From the NCBI GenBank assembly GCA_013396655.1, contig WBMV01006429.1, forward strand, positions 1,174,739-1,238,738: a stretch of DNA of 64,000 bases, written 5' to 3'. Of the stretch, positions 53,033-64,000 are shown piece by piece. A program made the translations under genes and the position numbers. Source of the DNA: Campylorhamphus procurvoides. Lineage: Eukaryota; Chordata; Aves; Passeriformes; Dendrocolaptidae. Under the pieces are notes generated by a model, which searched no databases, was not told the origin of the DNA, and saw nothing but the letters and a program-made list of their open reading frames with translations. Each line of letters starts with the position of its first letter. The stretch's first letter is position 1.

Positions 53033-56000
53033 GATTGCACCTGATGGTTGTATTGTGATTTTCTTCATTCGGTTCTGCGCTGGGCAGGTCCAGTTTGCAG
53101 CAGGGCCAGTGTGTTCCTTAGGGCTGTACAAGACTCCAGGGATGTACGCTGGAAAAATGTACAGAATAAAGTACCCTGAACAATCCTGAGCTCCACAGGC
53201 ACCACGAACACTGAAATGAAAGCTGTTTAAGATGAGGAAAACACAGGTATGGTCTGAATCTCTTTGGGAAAAGCTCCAGCTGAGAAGCTCTTTTTTCTTT
53301 CCAAACAAGACTCTCAGGATCTGGCCTCCATAGGAAAAATGACCTTCTTAGAAAGGAAACCCTTTTCTCTCTGCTTTGACCACACTAACCCCATAAATCT
53401 ATAGTAAAAGTTCTAAATACATTTGCAGCTTGCCTTTGTTCAGATCCACTTGGGAACACACCAGATTTACCATTTCCTTCTTAAACGCTTTGCATCTGAA
53501 ACCTGCAGACATCAAAGGTCAGTTGCTGGATTCTTATCAGCCTTACCAGAGTTTTCCATGGGAATCTCCCATCAGAGTGCTGTACCTCCACCATATAGGG
53601 TGGAGTTGCTCTCATTACTAATGCTCTCCTTAGCCCCCACCTATACCCCCCCATCTATACGTGGTCACTGTGTGGGAGATCCCACTATGCTGGCCAGCAG
53701 CCAGAGAACTGGAGCCCTGACATCCCAGCAGGGAGCTGGAGCTGAGGCACAGCCCTGCTGAGCTAGAGGAGGAGTCAGCCTCTAACCTGCTCACCCATCA
53801 GTAATGATACGAGCACCGTGTTCTTTGCCAAAATTAAGTGAAGCATCACTTTATCCTCGAGGCATGCATGCTTTCTCTCCTTGGCTAGAAAACAGCATCA
53901 AACGGCAGTCAAGGGACGCATTTAAGGATTGCACCATGTGAACCAGCACCGAGGGGGTTGAATGGCAGAGCTCCCCAAATCAGGAAAAACATGTATGAGC
54001 TCTGCCAGACTTTCAGACTGAAGTGCCTCTGTTCCCCAAGGAAGCTCCTTCACTTGTTTCTGAGCAATTCTACTTTTTTTATTATTTTCTTAAGCCACGA
54101 CTCAGAAACAAAGTTAAAATAATTTACACCACTAAGCAAAGCCAGATTGTCCCAGGCCCATCTCCATGCTAGTGTTTATTCACAACTTGGATTCTTTTGC
54201 TGAGAGATATAAAAAAACACCTGACAAAGGAAGGAATTTGCCCGGGACCTCAATCCAGCCCCAGTTCCATCAGCTCCAGGTATGAGAAGATGGACAATTC
54301 AGGTTTTAGGTCCTGCTCACAGAGCCAGGCACCATCCTGCATATCCATGTACCTCCTCCAATAAATAGCACGATCCCTGCTGTTCTGAAACCAAATAATA
54401 AAGAGCTGACCAGCCTGTCGGGGACACCTCTAATAGTGTGAGCCATCTGCACTCCTACAACGGGTGGTTCCTCCCACGTCACTGCAGTGAAGGTTACTGG
54501 CAGGACACCCAGTCTGCGTTAGGACTTGTTCCCAGAGCTCCCCTATCATCCTGTCCTGAAGGGAATTTGACTTACAAGCTCTGATATTTCTGCAAGCACC
54601 ACCCTTCAGAAGCAGCATGTTGCAATCACACGTCAGAATTTGGCTAAGTTTGACCAGTAACTTCATATCAGTTGCTACTTCCACATTCACTGAAGAACAA
54701 ATAAGTCATCACTAAGAAAACTCCCTTTTCTACTTGATATGTCTCTTTCATAGGATAGTTTACTAATGAGTTTTAGTTTGGTTTGGTTTTGGTTTGGTTG
54801 GGTTTTCCCTGTAAACTTTACAAAAAATAGCTTAGAAATAAGAAATCTCATTAAGGAATCATTTTTGCTATTAACAGTTACCATGTGATTTACCGTCTGA
54901 CTGGGACACAAAATTAATATCCACTTTTCTGGAAAAGCTGGAGTTTGGCTCAACTACAGCTCTGGAAAACAGGAGGACTGCAGTGATAATTCATCTTCTT
55001 GATTATCCAGATGAGAATGAATGAGGTTTTACTGGTAAAAATGTAATGAAAGGAAAGGTTATGTTGCCACATATTGTAATAAGCACCTGCCCGAGACAGG
55101 CTTGCACTGCAAAACAGATGACACAGTGACTGCAGTGTATTGAGAACTAATTTAAACACAGAAGTTCTGGAAGATTTGGAAGTCTGGCCAGTTCCTAGGA
55201 GAATTGCTACTTTTTCTAAATCTAGGTTGGGAACAGGATCCCAGCCTGCTGCTGCAGAATAAAAGTTCTGGCTCGCCAGAATCAAAAGCTCGAACACAAT
55301 TTAATTACAGTAGGCTTAGAGTTCAATCCTGAAAAAACCCTGAACAGTTCAGAATAAGCAGAGCCAAGTTGAATCACATATTCTTGTGACAGCATCCATT
55401 TAACACAGCATAAAGTGCTGACATTTCTGCTCTCTCAGCTATAAACAGATACATACAAATATAAGAGACTAGCTGTATAATATTTTTTACATGCCCAGCT
55501 ACACCTGGAAACACAGGCCATGTAGGAGGCTTAGGGCTCCTGGCACTTGTTATCTGTGTTCTGGCCCAAACCTGATGAGGAAAGAACTCAGTTTTATCCC
55601 AGTGGCCAAACTGCAGATGTTGTTGTCCACATGTGGGTGTTTTTAAGGGCAGTCTGAAAGCAATTACAAACCCAGTCCAACAAGCAACCTGAGGTTAGAC
55701 TGCCTCAATTTCATGTAAGACATCTGATTGAAGCTCTCCTTCTCGGGCCACAGTAGACTGTCATAACATGTCAGTTAATTATGGGAGTCCAGTTATTAAA
55801 AAAACAAACAAGTTTGCACTTTTATTGGAGCTGAAATATTTCCAAAGCCAGCAGTAAACAAAGTGTCTGTATTAAATAAATCAAGGGCTGAATATGTTAT
55901 TGACATATGGATTAACTGGGCTGGATGCTTCAAAACCACGCCTGTGCCTTTACCCAGCCCCATGCAGACATTCTCACCAGGCCAACACAAAGAACTGTCT

Positions 56001-56470
56001 TATCACAAAACTTGCAGGGATATTTGTCCAAAAAAGCTTCCACTGCTCCTGTTGATGCCCAGCTGGCAGGGCAGAGGGATCTGTGTGTTTTATCTGCCAG
56101 CTGGAGGGTGGACTCACCCAAGTGGCCAGATCCTGTTTGTCTGACACGCCTCCCTGGTTACCTTCACACCTCGGCAGGATTTGGGGCTGGAAGAGAGTGT
56201 TTCCTTCCAGCAGCCCTGCTTGTTGATGCAACCACTTGAATTCAGCTTTAATTCAGGTGCCCAGAGTCTGCCCGAGCTCACCGCTGTTCCCAGCCCTGCC
56301 GCTCTGCTGGCTCAGCACTACCTGGGCGCTTCCGCAGGGAAATCATCCCACATGGTTTGCAGAGTCAAGCCAAGACAAGCTCTTCCAGTTACACGGCAAA
56401 GGAGCTCAAGGAAAAAAGTGTCCCTAGAAATGTCACAGCAGGAGGGGCTCGAGCTTTCGTGGAAAAATGG

Positions 56471-56524
56471 AAAACTTGGAAGCAAGCCAGGGGCAAAAAG
56501 GGAAAAACTTGGAAGCAAGCCAGG
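56471..56524. repeat. Two-copy 33-bp-period tandem duplication
   Basis: AACTTGGAAGCAAGCCAGG appears at 56,473-56,491 and 56,506-56,524. The period is a multiple of three, so the overlapping open frame stays open, but no protein family is recognised. Confidence 0.9.
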
Positions 56525-59500
56525 TGCTCATCCTCTTCAAAAGCAGCTTTCCCACTTCTCCCCTTTTTAGAAAAAAACATGAAGCTTTGCAAAGCCTAAT
56601 TCTCCTAAAAAAAAAAAAAAGTGATGAAATGAACATGTGCTACCACCTGCTGTCCATTATTTGGAAGAGCAGGGTCCCCAGCAGGGCCTGGCACCCACGG
56701 TCCCTCCACAGCCCCACGTCCCACTGCAGCACCAGCACATCAGGAGCAGCTTCAGTCCCTGTAGGGCCAGCCTTGGGGAGGTCTGGAGCAACAGCCACAG
56801 AAATATGATATTCGTGATGAATATCAAATTCAGCATTGAGGAGAATTAGGAGACGAGGTGAAAGGGCAGGTCAGAAAGGTGCCCAGGATTGGAGGTACCA
56901 AGATGGAGCAAACAGCACTGGCAGCTCCAGAGGTCCTGGGTGCTCTCCTGGGGTCTGCCATCCCATCCCTGGCAGGCAGCTGCTGTCACAAACAGCCATG
57001 ACAGCAAAAGAGTCACCCAATAAATACGGGTTTAAATAGACCAATTTCTGCACAGGTCACTTCACTTCCAGACGTCCCCACCGGGGCCTGGCAATTCAGA
57101 TCTGGAGCGATAAATCACCTCAGGCTGGCAAGAATAACGGCCCGGAGCTCATGAACACAAAGAATGCATTTAATCCTTTTCTGTTGCTGTGGTGAGCAAA
57201 CAGAGTGTGCCCGATGCATTAGGCAGCTCCTTGTGTTAATGTATTACCTATAATTATTGGTGGAACAGAATGGAGACCCGTGGACTCAGGCCAGGTACTC
57301 ACCATTCCCTGCAGCCAAAGGGCTCGCATGAATTAGCATCTTCCCTACGTCTTGACAAAGAGAGACTTAAAGGAGATAAAGGGTTTGTTTCCACTTGTTT
57401 TAACTGGAACCATGTATGTCCTGAACCCATGGTTACACATAAGATCTCACAGGAGAGAGAGAAGGACAAAAACTCCTGGACAGATCCCAAATCCACCTTT
57501 ATACTTCTTAACTGGTGCAGAGGCTTCTGTGTTTTAAGGGCTTGTTACCATCTCAAGTCTTTACATCTTCTTCTTTTGCAACATGTCACTGGTCCATGGT
57601 GCCTCTCATCCCATAGCCTCAAAACTCCTCTACAACTAATTAATCAAGCACACCATTGTACAAAATTAAATGCACTGATCCCTCACATACAATGTCATAT
57701 AGCTGAGCAGCAGATCCAAACACCAGCTCAGTGCAGAACAGTTTGGAGACACGTCCCAAACAGCCCATGTGCCCACACCTTGAACATTTATGAATAAGAA
57801 ATTGGGAAGAAGTTGCCTTTTCCAAGAACATGTATGAAAATGAAGTGTGGCTGAATTTAATTAATAAATTACTCAGATACAATATTCTGATCAACTGCAA
57901 CAGAAGGTTGGATACAGGACAGATTTTCAGTATCTTCCTTGGACTTCCCCAGCCTGCTCTAGATTGCTCTGAAAGAAAACCCCACCAGGTTGGTTTGGAA
58001 GGGACCATTTCTAAAAGCAGCTGTACCCTGGTTTTATCTGAAACTGTTTCTGTACACAGCCAGTGTGCTGGGGCAGTAACTACCAAACAATTCAAAGGCC
58101 AATACAGCACCAGTGTGAGTAGAAGGGCAAAAGGTATTGAGAAAAAAAGTAAAAAAGGAAATAAGTTAACGTAAATCCAGACTTTACAAACACATGTCAA
58201 GGGTTTTTCTCTCACTCTCCATCTGCCATAAACAGAAGAAATGTTCTATGGCGAAATAAAACTGAGCAAAGGAAGAAAATCCCGTGTGTGCTGAAGCCTT
58301 TCTGCAGAGCCTCGGTGGCATTTCCCTGCCACAGCACTCCACATCTCTGCAGGCTGCAGCCAGCCAGAGGATGCTGCGTTACTTCACTCTGATAGCATGA
58401 ACTCTACTCCTTGCTATTCTCAATCTGTCACATTCAACAATCACATGCGAAAATGACTCAGGCTGCCAGTTGTCTCCGTGTTGTGCTCGTTGAGCATTTG
58501 CCAGTTCCTCAGGAGTAGGCTTGATATTGAAAGCCACACTTTGGGAAATGTGATTGAGCCTGAGCCCGCTGCATTAGGCTGCATTAGGATTTTCTTTCTT
58601 TTATCCCACAACTTTGTGTCCTTTTTTTTTCTAATGGTGCAGACCAACAATTCTGTACACAGAGGAAAAAACAGCAGGTCAGACCAGTGGCACGTTCAGC
58701 TTGGCATTTTGCCCCTCCTGGAGGCATTTATTCAAAGTGCCTCATATTTTGGAAGGAGTGGAAAAGCCTTAACGTACCACACCAATCACCAGCTGCACAT
58801 TCTCCTCCTGGCACCTGCAGTGGTCACCTGGGAAGCAGGCAATGATTTTCACCTTTTATTTCTGAGCAGGAACTGCTCTGTGGTGCATCCTTTTAGCTGG
58901 GATGGCTGCAGGCACCGGGTCACCCCCTCCCTTTTGCAGCAGTTCCTTCAGCTCAGTGAGCTCTCCCAGTGCTTGGAAAGGAACCCCTTCCAGTTTCACA
59001 ACCTCAGCTCCAATGCCTGCCTTCAAAGCCTTCAAAAAGAAATCACAGCCCCAGGATCTGTGTTGTAGCTCCCCTGGCTGCAGGGGCATCCTATGGTGAG
59101 CAGCTCACAGAAAAAGACATGTTCACACTTATTTAGGTTGTCCCCCCTGTCTGCAAACCAAATGTCCTAAGGACATTATTTTGTCAATTCAGATAATGTA
59201 GAAATAGCCACACTTACCAGCTAAATTTATTCAGTCATTTTGTAGGTTTTTTTGTAACCACCAATGGAAATAAAAAAGAAAAAGGTAAGCCTTTAATAGC
59301 CTCAAGATTAAAGTGTACTTCATAAATTCTCTGGAGGGTTTTTCTTCCCCAGTAGAGACTGTCCTCAGCCAAAATTCTTCAGATAAATAATGATCTCCTA
59401 TGCAAAACATTCAGCAGTGAGGACATTCAACATCACAGCAAAAGGAAGACTATGTATGACTGTAATTGGAAATTATGTGAAGTTACTTACTGTTATATTA

Positions 59501-59965
59501 GCAAAATTTGAGTCTAAGATTTGATGCAATAAATAATAAAACTAAAGAGATCAGTTCCAAAATCTTCATGCAACCCTTTCATTGTTATCCAAAGCAATCA
59601 ATCTGAGTTACGAATTTACAAAAGGTAAACAATAAATCACTCATTCTGTCTCTCAACTATCAAAAGTAAGGTCGTGGGAATAATAAACCAAGTTTGCTAC
59701 GTCTTCTAATGATGCAGCAAATGGACTTTTTTATTCAGGAAGCCTCTAAAACTTCCCCCAATGACAGAGAGAGCTGTCTGAAAGCATACGGTTTGTGTAA
59801 AGCCTGCGTGTACCATATGCACGGATCACTTCACTTGCCACTGAAACAGTTGTGTCATGGGTGGAATGTGGCAACTCTACCCACACACAGTAATGTGATA
59901 CAACAGATGAAGATAGTGGAAAACCGTGAAACTGCAGGGAGAAATTTAAGTAGATTGAGTCCATC

Positions 59966-59995
59966 TCTACTTCAATGGGAATTAGATCAGGCCCC
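59966..59995 (+). repeat. Possible relic of an ancient amniote interspersed repeat
   Basis: CTACTTCAATGGGAATTAGA followed by TCAGGCCCC resembles, from memory, a motif seen many times in turtle and crocodile genomes (ACTTCAATGGGA then GATCAGGCCC). The family name and extent are not known to me. It lies in a 441-bp open frame that I do not believe is coding. Confidence 0.3.
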
Positions 59996-60200
59996 AAATG
60001 AGAATTTATGCATGACAGCTGGATTAACATATATATTTCCTGAAAGACAGTACCTTTATAAACTGAAGACTTCCATAGTGTCACACTGGAGCATTAGTTC
60101 ATTTTTTATGAAGAGAGAAACCATAATTTTGTAATTCATGGTAATTTCCTCCAGGACATAGGTCTCCTTAGTTATCTCTTTTGAGTCCTGATCCTACTTA

Positions 60201-63200
60201 ATTTGCAAGGGATGAGACTGCAGCAGGGACAGCTTAGTGTATGTTTGAGTTATAGTCCTCATATATTCTGGTTCATGAGCAGGAAGCAGTGCAAGCAGGA
60301 GAGACCCAATTAAATTAAAAGTTCAGCAGTCCTCCATTTCAGCAAACGGTCGGGCAACAAACGATTACAGTATTATTGCATTTTCTTACACAAGAAAAAC
60401 TGCACACCCTCTTTCTCTTTTTTTTTAAAAACCAAAAAAACCCATGCCCAGTGGGCAGTGCCCTGCCTGCCTGATCCACGGTGTGAAATCCTGGCACTGG
60501 GGAAGGCTGGAGCTTCCTCCCCATGGCAGGAAACTCCATCAGCCATGCAGTGCCACGGCAGGGGGAAGCTTTACAGTGCGGGAGCACAGATGGGATCAGC
60601 TTGCAAGTAAATATGTTTCTGCTGCTAGGGAAAAGCATAGAAAGCAACAATGAATAAAGATGAAAGATAAGATGCTGACAGAAGAAGGGAAAAAAACCCG
60701 CGAAAATGGGTACAAAGAGAAGAGGCTGTGGCAGAAAACACCAACAATCTGGATGGGTGTTTTGAGCACTTGCTTTCCACTAATGAGAATTCTTCCATCT
60801 TACACCAATTCCACCATTATTTGGCATTTAACGTCTCAGTTGTGACTCCATAACTGGGCATTCAGGTATTGCATAGCAATTTGCTCTATTCACTCACATA
60901 CATAAAAGCTCTTGCTGTGAAAGGCAAAGCCTTGTGCTGCTTCTGCAGAGCTCTGAATGTAACCAGGAGCTCTGCCCATGTGATGATGGCACGTAGGTCA
61001 CACCTTTAGCTTTTTCTTTCATGTCATTAACTTAGTTTTAATATAAAAAGATGAACATCTTCTTGGAGAAAGGTAACCAAGAGTTGGAGAGGTGATTCTA
61101 GAGAAAAAAGGCTGTAAGAATCAGCCTGTATCTAAAAAATGGCAATGAGGTAAACAACGTTATAGGTCGTAAATCCAACTTCTTAACAACATTCAGATTT
61201 TAATATTTGATTAGGACAAATAAGAAATATGGCATTCTTAGATCTGTTACTTTATTCCTATAGTATAGCACAAATGCACACCCTCGAAAATATTAATGAC
61301 TCCACAATCCTTCGAGCTTGAGGTATAGAACAAGATTCATTTTAAACTCTTAATAACAGATCAAATATCTAAATAATTATAAGAGTCATCTAAACATGGT
61401 ATTCAAGTATCTCAGGTAGTGGCAGAGTTAAACAGTAGCATTCATAACTGGCAAAAAGGAATTAGAAACTCTTGCTATGGAACTCTTCCTTCTAAAATGC
61501 AGATATTTCTAGAAAGAAAGCTTTTGATCACATTCAGTTTCTTTTTAACCACTTAGTCTACTTTTGTTTAACAAAGGATATTAAAGGAATTCTAAGGCTA
61601 CAAAGCCCTTACCTACAAACTGTCCTATTCCAGGATTAAAATTCCTGAATTCACCTCTGTTGTGGATATGCATAAGGGGAGTTTTCAAATACCTTTTAAC
61701 ATACAAGTCTTCTGGAAACTACTGAGCTCCATTCCATGCAGAGGAAAGCAGGAATATTAATTGCCTCAATGCTTTTTGTATGGAGCTTTCACTGTAGTTT
61801 TAATGCTCAATAAACATCAAAGATTTATCTTTACTATCCAGCTGTGACAGAAGATGCTCTTCCATTCACTCGGTAGATGGAGAACAGGCCATAAAACTTA
61901 AGGCTGAAATCATTAAAAATGCAATGATTTCAGAAGCACAATATGAGTGCTCCAAGTCCTCATTTTTCAGACTACCTGTCATTTTAGGCATATCCTACGT
62001 TCAGAGCAGTTATCCCACTGATCTCACTAGCCATGGAAGCTATCCTGCAGTTCCCTGCCTCTCTACCTACATAGACTAAAAATGTAAACCATCATTAAGC
62101 TCTGCCCTCCTATTTGAGATCCCTCTCCTTCTCCCATTTACTCCCCTCTTTCCTCCTCATTATCTCCCCTGCTTTCCCATAACTCTGCTCTCCTCCCCAG
62201 TTCATTTCTTGCCTCCAGTTAAGTTGGTTTTGTCACATTTCCTGGGCAGAGAAAGGGGTGGGACAGGGAGGACTGAGCCTTTCCTTGGTCACCTCTTCTG
62301 TAACACCAGACACAAGAGTTTCCACAAGCCACGACCCCTCTGTGCCTGCTCTCTGGGGTGATGATGTGTGAGCCATGCAGGATGAAGGATATGTCTTTTG
62401 CTACAAAGAACTTAGAAGTCAAACAAGCCTCTGCTGTGCGACTGTGTATAGATATTTCAAGAGTGCAGCTTCACCAAATTTGGCAATTTAAACAAAGCAG
62501 AAAGTACCATAGCTCAGCCACAAAGATAACTCTCTACCACAGGTTTCACATCCCTCTGTCAGTGCACAGAGGCACCAGGACCTCAAACCAGCTGTAAGTG
62601 TTGGCAAGATGGACCAAGTGGCCCTCCCTGAGGCCTCCCAGACACAGGTTTGGGCTTGGATGGGTGCAAGAGGGAAGATGGTGGGGATGCTCAGTTTTCA
62701 AACTGCTCACAGCAAATACTTCTGTCTCCAGCTGTAAGGTCAGAAATGTAGGACACTCACCTTCATCCCATGGGGACATGTGATTGTGTGCCACAAGAGA
62801 GATTTGGCCTAACTGAAGGCTTACTCCACAGCACAAAAAGACAATTTTGTTTTAGGGTTTATGAATGAAAACTTATGCCCAGAAGACAGTAAAGTTAACA
62901 GTGTGCTTTAAGAAGTGACTGATTTCTGCTCTCACCTGGTTGTCTCTCACAGCAGTACTGTCCCAAACTTGCGACAACAGTGCTCTGTATGACAGGGCAG
63001 CCCCTGAGACATATGGAAACTGTCACGGGCAGGTAAAAGATTAATGGCAAGGGCTCTCTTTTGATTGATGAATCTGTGACCTTGAGCAACAAGAGCACTT
63101 GCACCAAGTATATCTGCCATGCGAGACAGACAAAATGAAAGAGGCTCATGTTACACTCTCAGATCTCATTAAGCACCCAGAGCAGAAACACCGATACCAG

Positions 63201-64000
63201 CACTGGCCATCTGCTCTGCTGTTTGCCTGGTTACAGGTCTGATAACACTTTCAGGGAGCAAAAGTTAATCACACATACAGATGAGCACCAGCACTTCTGC
63301 ACAGGAAATTCAGTGGAACATAACAGTTTCTAAAAAAAACAAACAAACCACATATCTGTTTTTTACTTCATTCTGTTGCTTCAAACCACACAAGTAAGCA
63401 GTTCAAAGAAAAATTATTGACGTAAAAGGCCGTAACTTCAGGCTTTTCAAATATTGCTGGTTTTTAATAAATAACTTGTTATCATAAAGTTCATTAACTT
63501 GAAATCTGTCAAATCGATGTGACGTCCTGTTAGTCTGTGTAACAGGCAATAATACAGAATTATTTTTAACTGCTTTTAAATGATTTCCTCCCATGCTCTT
63601 TTTTGCCTATCTCAGTTGTTTCAGAATTACAGTATTTTCTGCCATTTGTTCTCCACTTGCAGCGACGAAGGCCCTTGCCAGTAGACCTTGCCATGTCTAA
63701 TGTAATATTACCCCAGCATCCATCCCTGAGGAATGAAGTTTCCCTGCAAGCGTTTTTTGAGAGACTTATGATCAACCAAATTTTCTTTGCTGAGCAGCAA
63801 TTCCTGGAAAATCCTGCAACGTATTCAAAGACTTTCCTACTGCTTTTGGAGAATTAGCCCTGGGCAAAACGATAGTCTATTGAGGCCATATCTGACCCAG
63901 AAAGTATTAACTGAAGAATGTGCAGGACAGCTGCTTATCGGAAAGGAAAGCCACGCAGTGCAGGGGAATGACATGCAGAGCTGCTCGAGTTGGTTGTGAC
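60201..64000. other. Intergenic DNA, no gene supported
   Basis: AT-rich from 61,000 to 62,200. A short frame after a good acceptor-like sequence near 63,660 is noted as a lead only. CNOT6, the usual upstream divergent neighbour of GFPT2, is not seen and would lie beyond the window. Confidence 0.5.

Larger units (their letters stand above)
53033..60200. other. Intergenic DNA with several overlapping ORFs, none supported
   Basis: Open frames of 146 to 196 codons lie at 57,270-57,797 (+), 57,640-58,215 (-), 58,478-59,068 (+) and 59,694-60,134 (+). They have no recognisable domain, and most have a competing frame on the other strand. A patch at 57,055-57,265 looks like a possible conserved noncoding element. 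Confidence 0.5.

Noticed and set aside
57640..58215. 191-codon minus-strand frame with a hydrophobic N-terminal stretch
   Set aside because: The hydrophobic part comes from a plus-strand A-rich stretch. An overlapping plus frame exists at 57,270-57,797 and no family is recognised.
58478..59068. 196-codon plus-strand frame
   Set aside because: Contains a T-run-derived Phe stretch, is overlapped by a minus frame of 77 codons, and shows no recognisable domain.
63148..63999. CNOT6 exons expected from synteny
   Set aside because: None of the leucine-rich repeat or nuclease-domain sequences of CNOT6 could be read in any frame.

Overview
The window looks like a bird nuclear genome, probably a passerine; the species cannot be fixed. 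The evidence is one compact intron-containing vertebrate gene, CpG-island promoters, fragments of CR1 retroposons (the main avian LINE) and no mammalian-type repeats. There is no sign of bacterial, phage or organellar DNA, so operons, CRISPR arrays and attachment sites do not apply.

The one protein-coding gene I can reconstruct is GFPT2, on the minus strand. It encodes glutamine:fructose-6-phosphate aminotransferase 2, the entry enzyme of the hexosamine pathway. Nineteen coding exons run from the ATG at 19,411 down to the stop at 4,133. Every intron has GT-AG ends, and exon lengths and phases sum exactly to 2,049 nt (682 codons plus stop), the length of mammalian GFPT2. The catalytic Cys2, the glutaminase motifs, both SIS domains and the C-terminal lysine are all present. 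Its promoter is a CpG island (about 19.06-19.72 kb) with a TATA box and GC boxes, and a CR1 3' fragment sits about 85 bp upstream of the TATA box. The 3' UTR probably ends near 3.33 kb.

Left of GFPT2, a second CpG island (about 1.66-2.26 kb) carries two CCAAT boxes, GC boxes and a cluster of cAMP-response elements, plus a consensus splice donor on the minus strand at 1,978/1,979. In vertebrates MAPK9 (JNK2) follows GFPT2 head-to-tail, so this is most likely the MAPK9 promoter and noncoding exon 1, with bases 1-1,978 in its first intron. That assignment rests on synteny, because no MAPK9 coding exon is in the window.

From 19.8 kb to 64 kb I find no convincing coding gene. The many short ORFs have no recognisable domains and shadow each other on both strands. 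This stretch is probably the intergenic interval between GFPT2 and its usual divergent neighbour CNOT6, which would lie beyond 64 kb. It holds a second CR1 fragment, a few microsatellites and short tandem duplications, and several AT-rich patches with clustered homeobox-type motifs that could be conserved enhancers. I see no undescribed multi-gene system. The most useful leads are the close GFPT2/putative MAPK9 spacing with a CRE-rich promoter, the CR1 next to the GFPT2 TATA box, and a few divergent residues in GFPT2.
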